This document shows, piece after piece, positions 61,880 to 64,000 of a stretch of DNA of 64,000 nt. The DNA comes from Eledone cirrhosa (taxonomy: Eukaryota; Mollusca; Cephalopoda; Octopoda; Eledonidae), in contig OZ024748.1 in NCBI GenBank assembly GCA_964016885.1, positions 37,711,047-37,775,046 on the forward strand, given 5' to 3'. The position numbers and the translations under genes are program-made. Position 1 is the first letter of the stretch, and the number at the start of each line of letters is the position of its first letter. The notes under the pieces were generated by a model that worked only from the letters and a program-made list of their open reading frames with translations, had not been told where the DNA came from and did not search any database.

Positions 61880-63645
61880 AATATAAAGAATGTTACGAAG
61901 GAGGTAAGTGTTGTGATTAAAAAGAAAGACAAATATGAAGAATGTTGCAAAGGAGGTAAGTGTTGTGATTAAAATGAAGCTAAAATATAAAGAATGTTGC
62001 GAAGGAGGTAACAGTTGTGAATAAAAAGAAGGAAAAATATAAAGAATGTTGCGAAGGAGGTAGTGTTGTGAGTAAAAAGAAGGAAAAATATAAAGAATGT
62101 TACGAAGGAGGTAAGTGTTGTGATTAAAAAGAAGGATAAATATAAGGGAATTTACGAAGGAGGTAAGAGTGGTGATTAAAAAGAAGGAAAAATATAAAGA
62201 ATATTGCGAAGGAGGTAAGTGTTGTGTTTAAAAAGAAGGAAAAATATAAAGAATGTTGCGAAGGAGGTAAGAGTGTTGATTAAAAAGAAGGAAAAATATA
62301 AAGAATGTTGCGAAGGAGGTAAGTATTGTGATTAAAAAGAAGCAAAAATATAAAGAATGTTAAGAAGGAGGTACGAGTTGTGATTAAAAAGAAGGAAAAA
62401 TATAAAGAATGTTTCGAAGGAGGTAAGTGTTGTGATTAAAAAGAAGGAAAAATATAAAGAATGTTACGAAGTAGGTAAGAGTTGTGATTAAAAAGAAGGG
62501 AATATTTAAAAAATGTTTTGAATGAGGTAAGTGTTGTGATTAAAAAGAAGGAAAAATATAAATAATGTTGCAAAGGAGGTAAGTGTTGTGATTAAAAGGA
62601 AGGGAAAATATAAAGAATGTTGCGAAGGAGTTAAGAGTTGTGATTAAAAATAAGGAAAAATATCAAGAATGTTGCGAAGGAGGTAAGAGTTGTGATTAAA
62701 AGAAATGAAAAATATACAGAATGTTTCGAAGGAGGTAAGTGTTGTGATTAAAAGGAAGGGAAAATATAAAGAATGTTGCGAAGGAGGTAAGTGTTGTGAT
62801 TAAAAAGAAAGACAAATATGAAGAATGTTGCAAAGGAGGTAAGTGTTGTGATTAAAATGAAGGAAAAATATAAAGAATGTTGCGAAGGAGGTAACAGTTG
62901 TGATTAAAAAGAAGGAAAAATATAAAGAATGTTGCGAAGGAGGTAGTGTTGTGATTAAAAAGAAGGAAAAATATAAAGAATGTTACGAAGGAGGTAAGTG
63001 TTGTGATTAAAAAGAAGGATAAATATAAGGGAATTTACGAAGGAGGTAAGAGTGGTGATTAAAAAGTAGGAAAAATATAAAGAATATTGCGAAGGAGGTA
63101 AGTGTTGTGTTTAAAAAGAAGGAAAAATATAAAGAATGTTGCGAAGGAGGTAAGAGTGTTGATTAAAAAGAAGGAAAAATATAAAGAATGTTGCGAAGGA
63201 GGTAAGTGTTGTGATTAAAAAGAAGGAAAAATATAAAGAATGTTAAGAAGGAGGTACGAGTTGTGATTAAAAAGAAGGAAAAATATAAAGAATGTTTCGA
63301 AGGAGGTAAGTGTTGTGATTAAAAAGAAGGAAAAATATAAAGAATGTTACGAAGTAGGTAAGAGTTGTGATTAAAAAGAAGGAAAAATTTAAAAAATGTT
63401 TTGAATGAGGTAAGTGTTGTGATTAAAAAGAAGGAAAAAATATAAATAATGTTGCAAAGGAGGAAAGTGTTGTGATTAAAAGGAAGGGAAAATATAAAGA
63501 ATGTTGCGAAGGAGTTAAGAGTTGTGATTAAAAAGAAGGAAAAATATAAAGAATGTTGCGAAGGATGTAAGAGTTGTGATTAAAAATAAGGAAAAATATC
63601 AAGAATGTTGCGAAGGAGGTAAGAGTTGTGATTAAAAAAAATGAA
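61880..63645 (+). repeat. 883-bp tandem duplication near the window end
   Basis: Four markers step by 883 bp: GAAAGACAAATATG (61924, 62807), TAGTGTTGTG (62061, 62944), TGTTTTGAATG (62514, 63397) and the ATAAATAATG monomer that follows. This is 17 monomers less one base. Homology fades near 63525, and the rest of the window to 64000 is ordinary monomers. Confidence 0.85.
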
Positions 63646-64000
63646 AAATATACAGAATCTTTCGAAGGAGGTAAGTGTTGTGATTAAAAAAAAGGAAAAA
63701 TATACAGAATGTTGTGAAGGAGGTAAGTGTTGTGATTAAAAAGAAGGAAAAATATAAAGAATGCTGCGAAGGAGGTAAGTGTTGTGATTAAAAGGAAAGA
63801 AAAATATAAAGAATGTTGCGAAGGAGGAAAGAGTGGTCATATAAAAAGAAGGAAAAATATAAAGAATATTGCGAAAGAGGTAAGTGTTGTGATTAAAAAG
63901 AAAGAAAAATATAAATAATGTTGCGAAGGAGGTAAGAGTGTTGATTAAAAAGAAGGAAAAATATAAAGAATGTTGCGAAGGAGGTAAGTGTTGTGATTAA

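Larger units (their letters stand above)
461..64000 (+). repeat. 52-bp satellite array, about 1,200 head-to-tail monomers, right end open
   Basis: A unit of 52 bp recurs without interruption to the end of the window; for example, AAAGAATGTT starts at 511 and the next AAAGAATG at 563. All copies share one orientation. The unit order is: G-rich head GAAGGAGGTAAG, core TGTTGTGATT (alternative heads read TAAGAG), A-tract AAAAAGAAGGAAAAA, TATAAAG, and tail AATGTTGC. Consensus base counts are about A24 T12 G15 C1, so 75% purine and 31% G+C on this strand. Length variants of 45, 50, 51 and 53 bp occur. No unique DNA or inserted transposon was seen inside the array. The array is cut off by the window end, so its true size is unknown. 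Confidence 0.98.

Noticed and set aside
461..64000. CRISPR array
   Set aside because: Repeats are contiguous 52-bp units without unique spacers of constant length; differences between units are scattered substitutions, and no cas-like gene is present.
461..64000. AAGGAGG as bacterial ribosome binding sites
   Set aside because: The motif is part of a satellite repeated some 1,200 times with no real genes downstream; the array architecture and triplet repeat indicate a eukaryotic genome.
461..64000. Telomeric repeat or G-quadruplex array
   Set aside because: No short telomere-type motif is tandemly repeated, and the unit has only isolated GG pairs, never four closely spaced runs of three G.
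461..64000. Transposon, LTR or integrated virus inside the array
   Set aside because: No terminal repeats, target-site duplications or coding fragments interrupt the 52-bp register anywhere I looked.

Overview
This window is almost entirely one satellite DNA array. From about position 461 to the last base (64,000) it consists of head-to-tail copies of a 52-bp A/G-rich unit, all in the same orientation. By length that is roughly 1,200 copies. I find no protein-coding gene, tRNA, rRNA, transposon or CRISPR array I can support. A eukaryotic nuclear genome is the only sensible source: a single-family satellite tens of kilobases long, multi-kilobase higher-order repeats, and a GGN/GTN trinucleotide-type repeat next to the array edge. 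I cannot name the species. An animal is plausible, but that is a guess.

Layout. Positions 1-238 are a GGT/GTT/GGC low-complexity tract. Positions 239-460 are a short purine-rich flank that grades into the satellite, so the left edge of the array is captured here; the right edge is not in the window. Positions 461-1770 are irregular edge monomers. Positions 1771-11083 are four copies of a higher-order repeat (HOR) that shrinks from 2,432 to 2,224 bp. About 10290-12077 is an 880-bp duplication. About 12078-23990 is a mosaic of related blocks with marker spacings of 1.7-2.8 kb. About 23990-28583 carries a 3,328-bp-offset duplication (exactly 64 x 52). Positions 26421-36450 and 36451-42998 are a 10,030-bp block and a shorter 6,548-bp copy of it; the first copy itself contains a 3.43/3.48-kb tandem duplication. 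Positions 42999-53000 hold a ~1,403-bp HOR (27 monomers) interrupted by a 1,869-bp tandem duplication. Positions 53000-64000 hold smaller HORs (1,196, 1,351, 883 bp) and a ~5.1-5.2-kb-offset block duplication.

Monomer properties read from the sequence. The consensus has about 24 A, 12 T, 15 G and a single C per 52 bases on this strand, and that C lies in the only CpG. The unit joins a G-rich head (GAAGGAGGTAAG), a TGTTGTGATT core, two A5 tracts 10 bp apart, a TATAAAG motif and an AATGTTGC tail. The head equals an almost perfect 5' splice-site/U1 target. ATTAAA followed by GT-rich DNA resembles a polyadenylation signal. A recurrent sub-variant turns the core into a perfect 6-bp-arm palindrome. 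Because 52 is not a multiple of three, every reading frame drifts and the long open frames are repeat artefacts. The array's architecture, not any gene, is what is worth following up.
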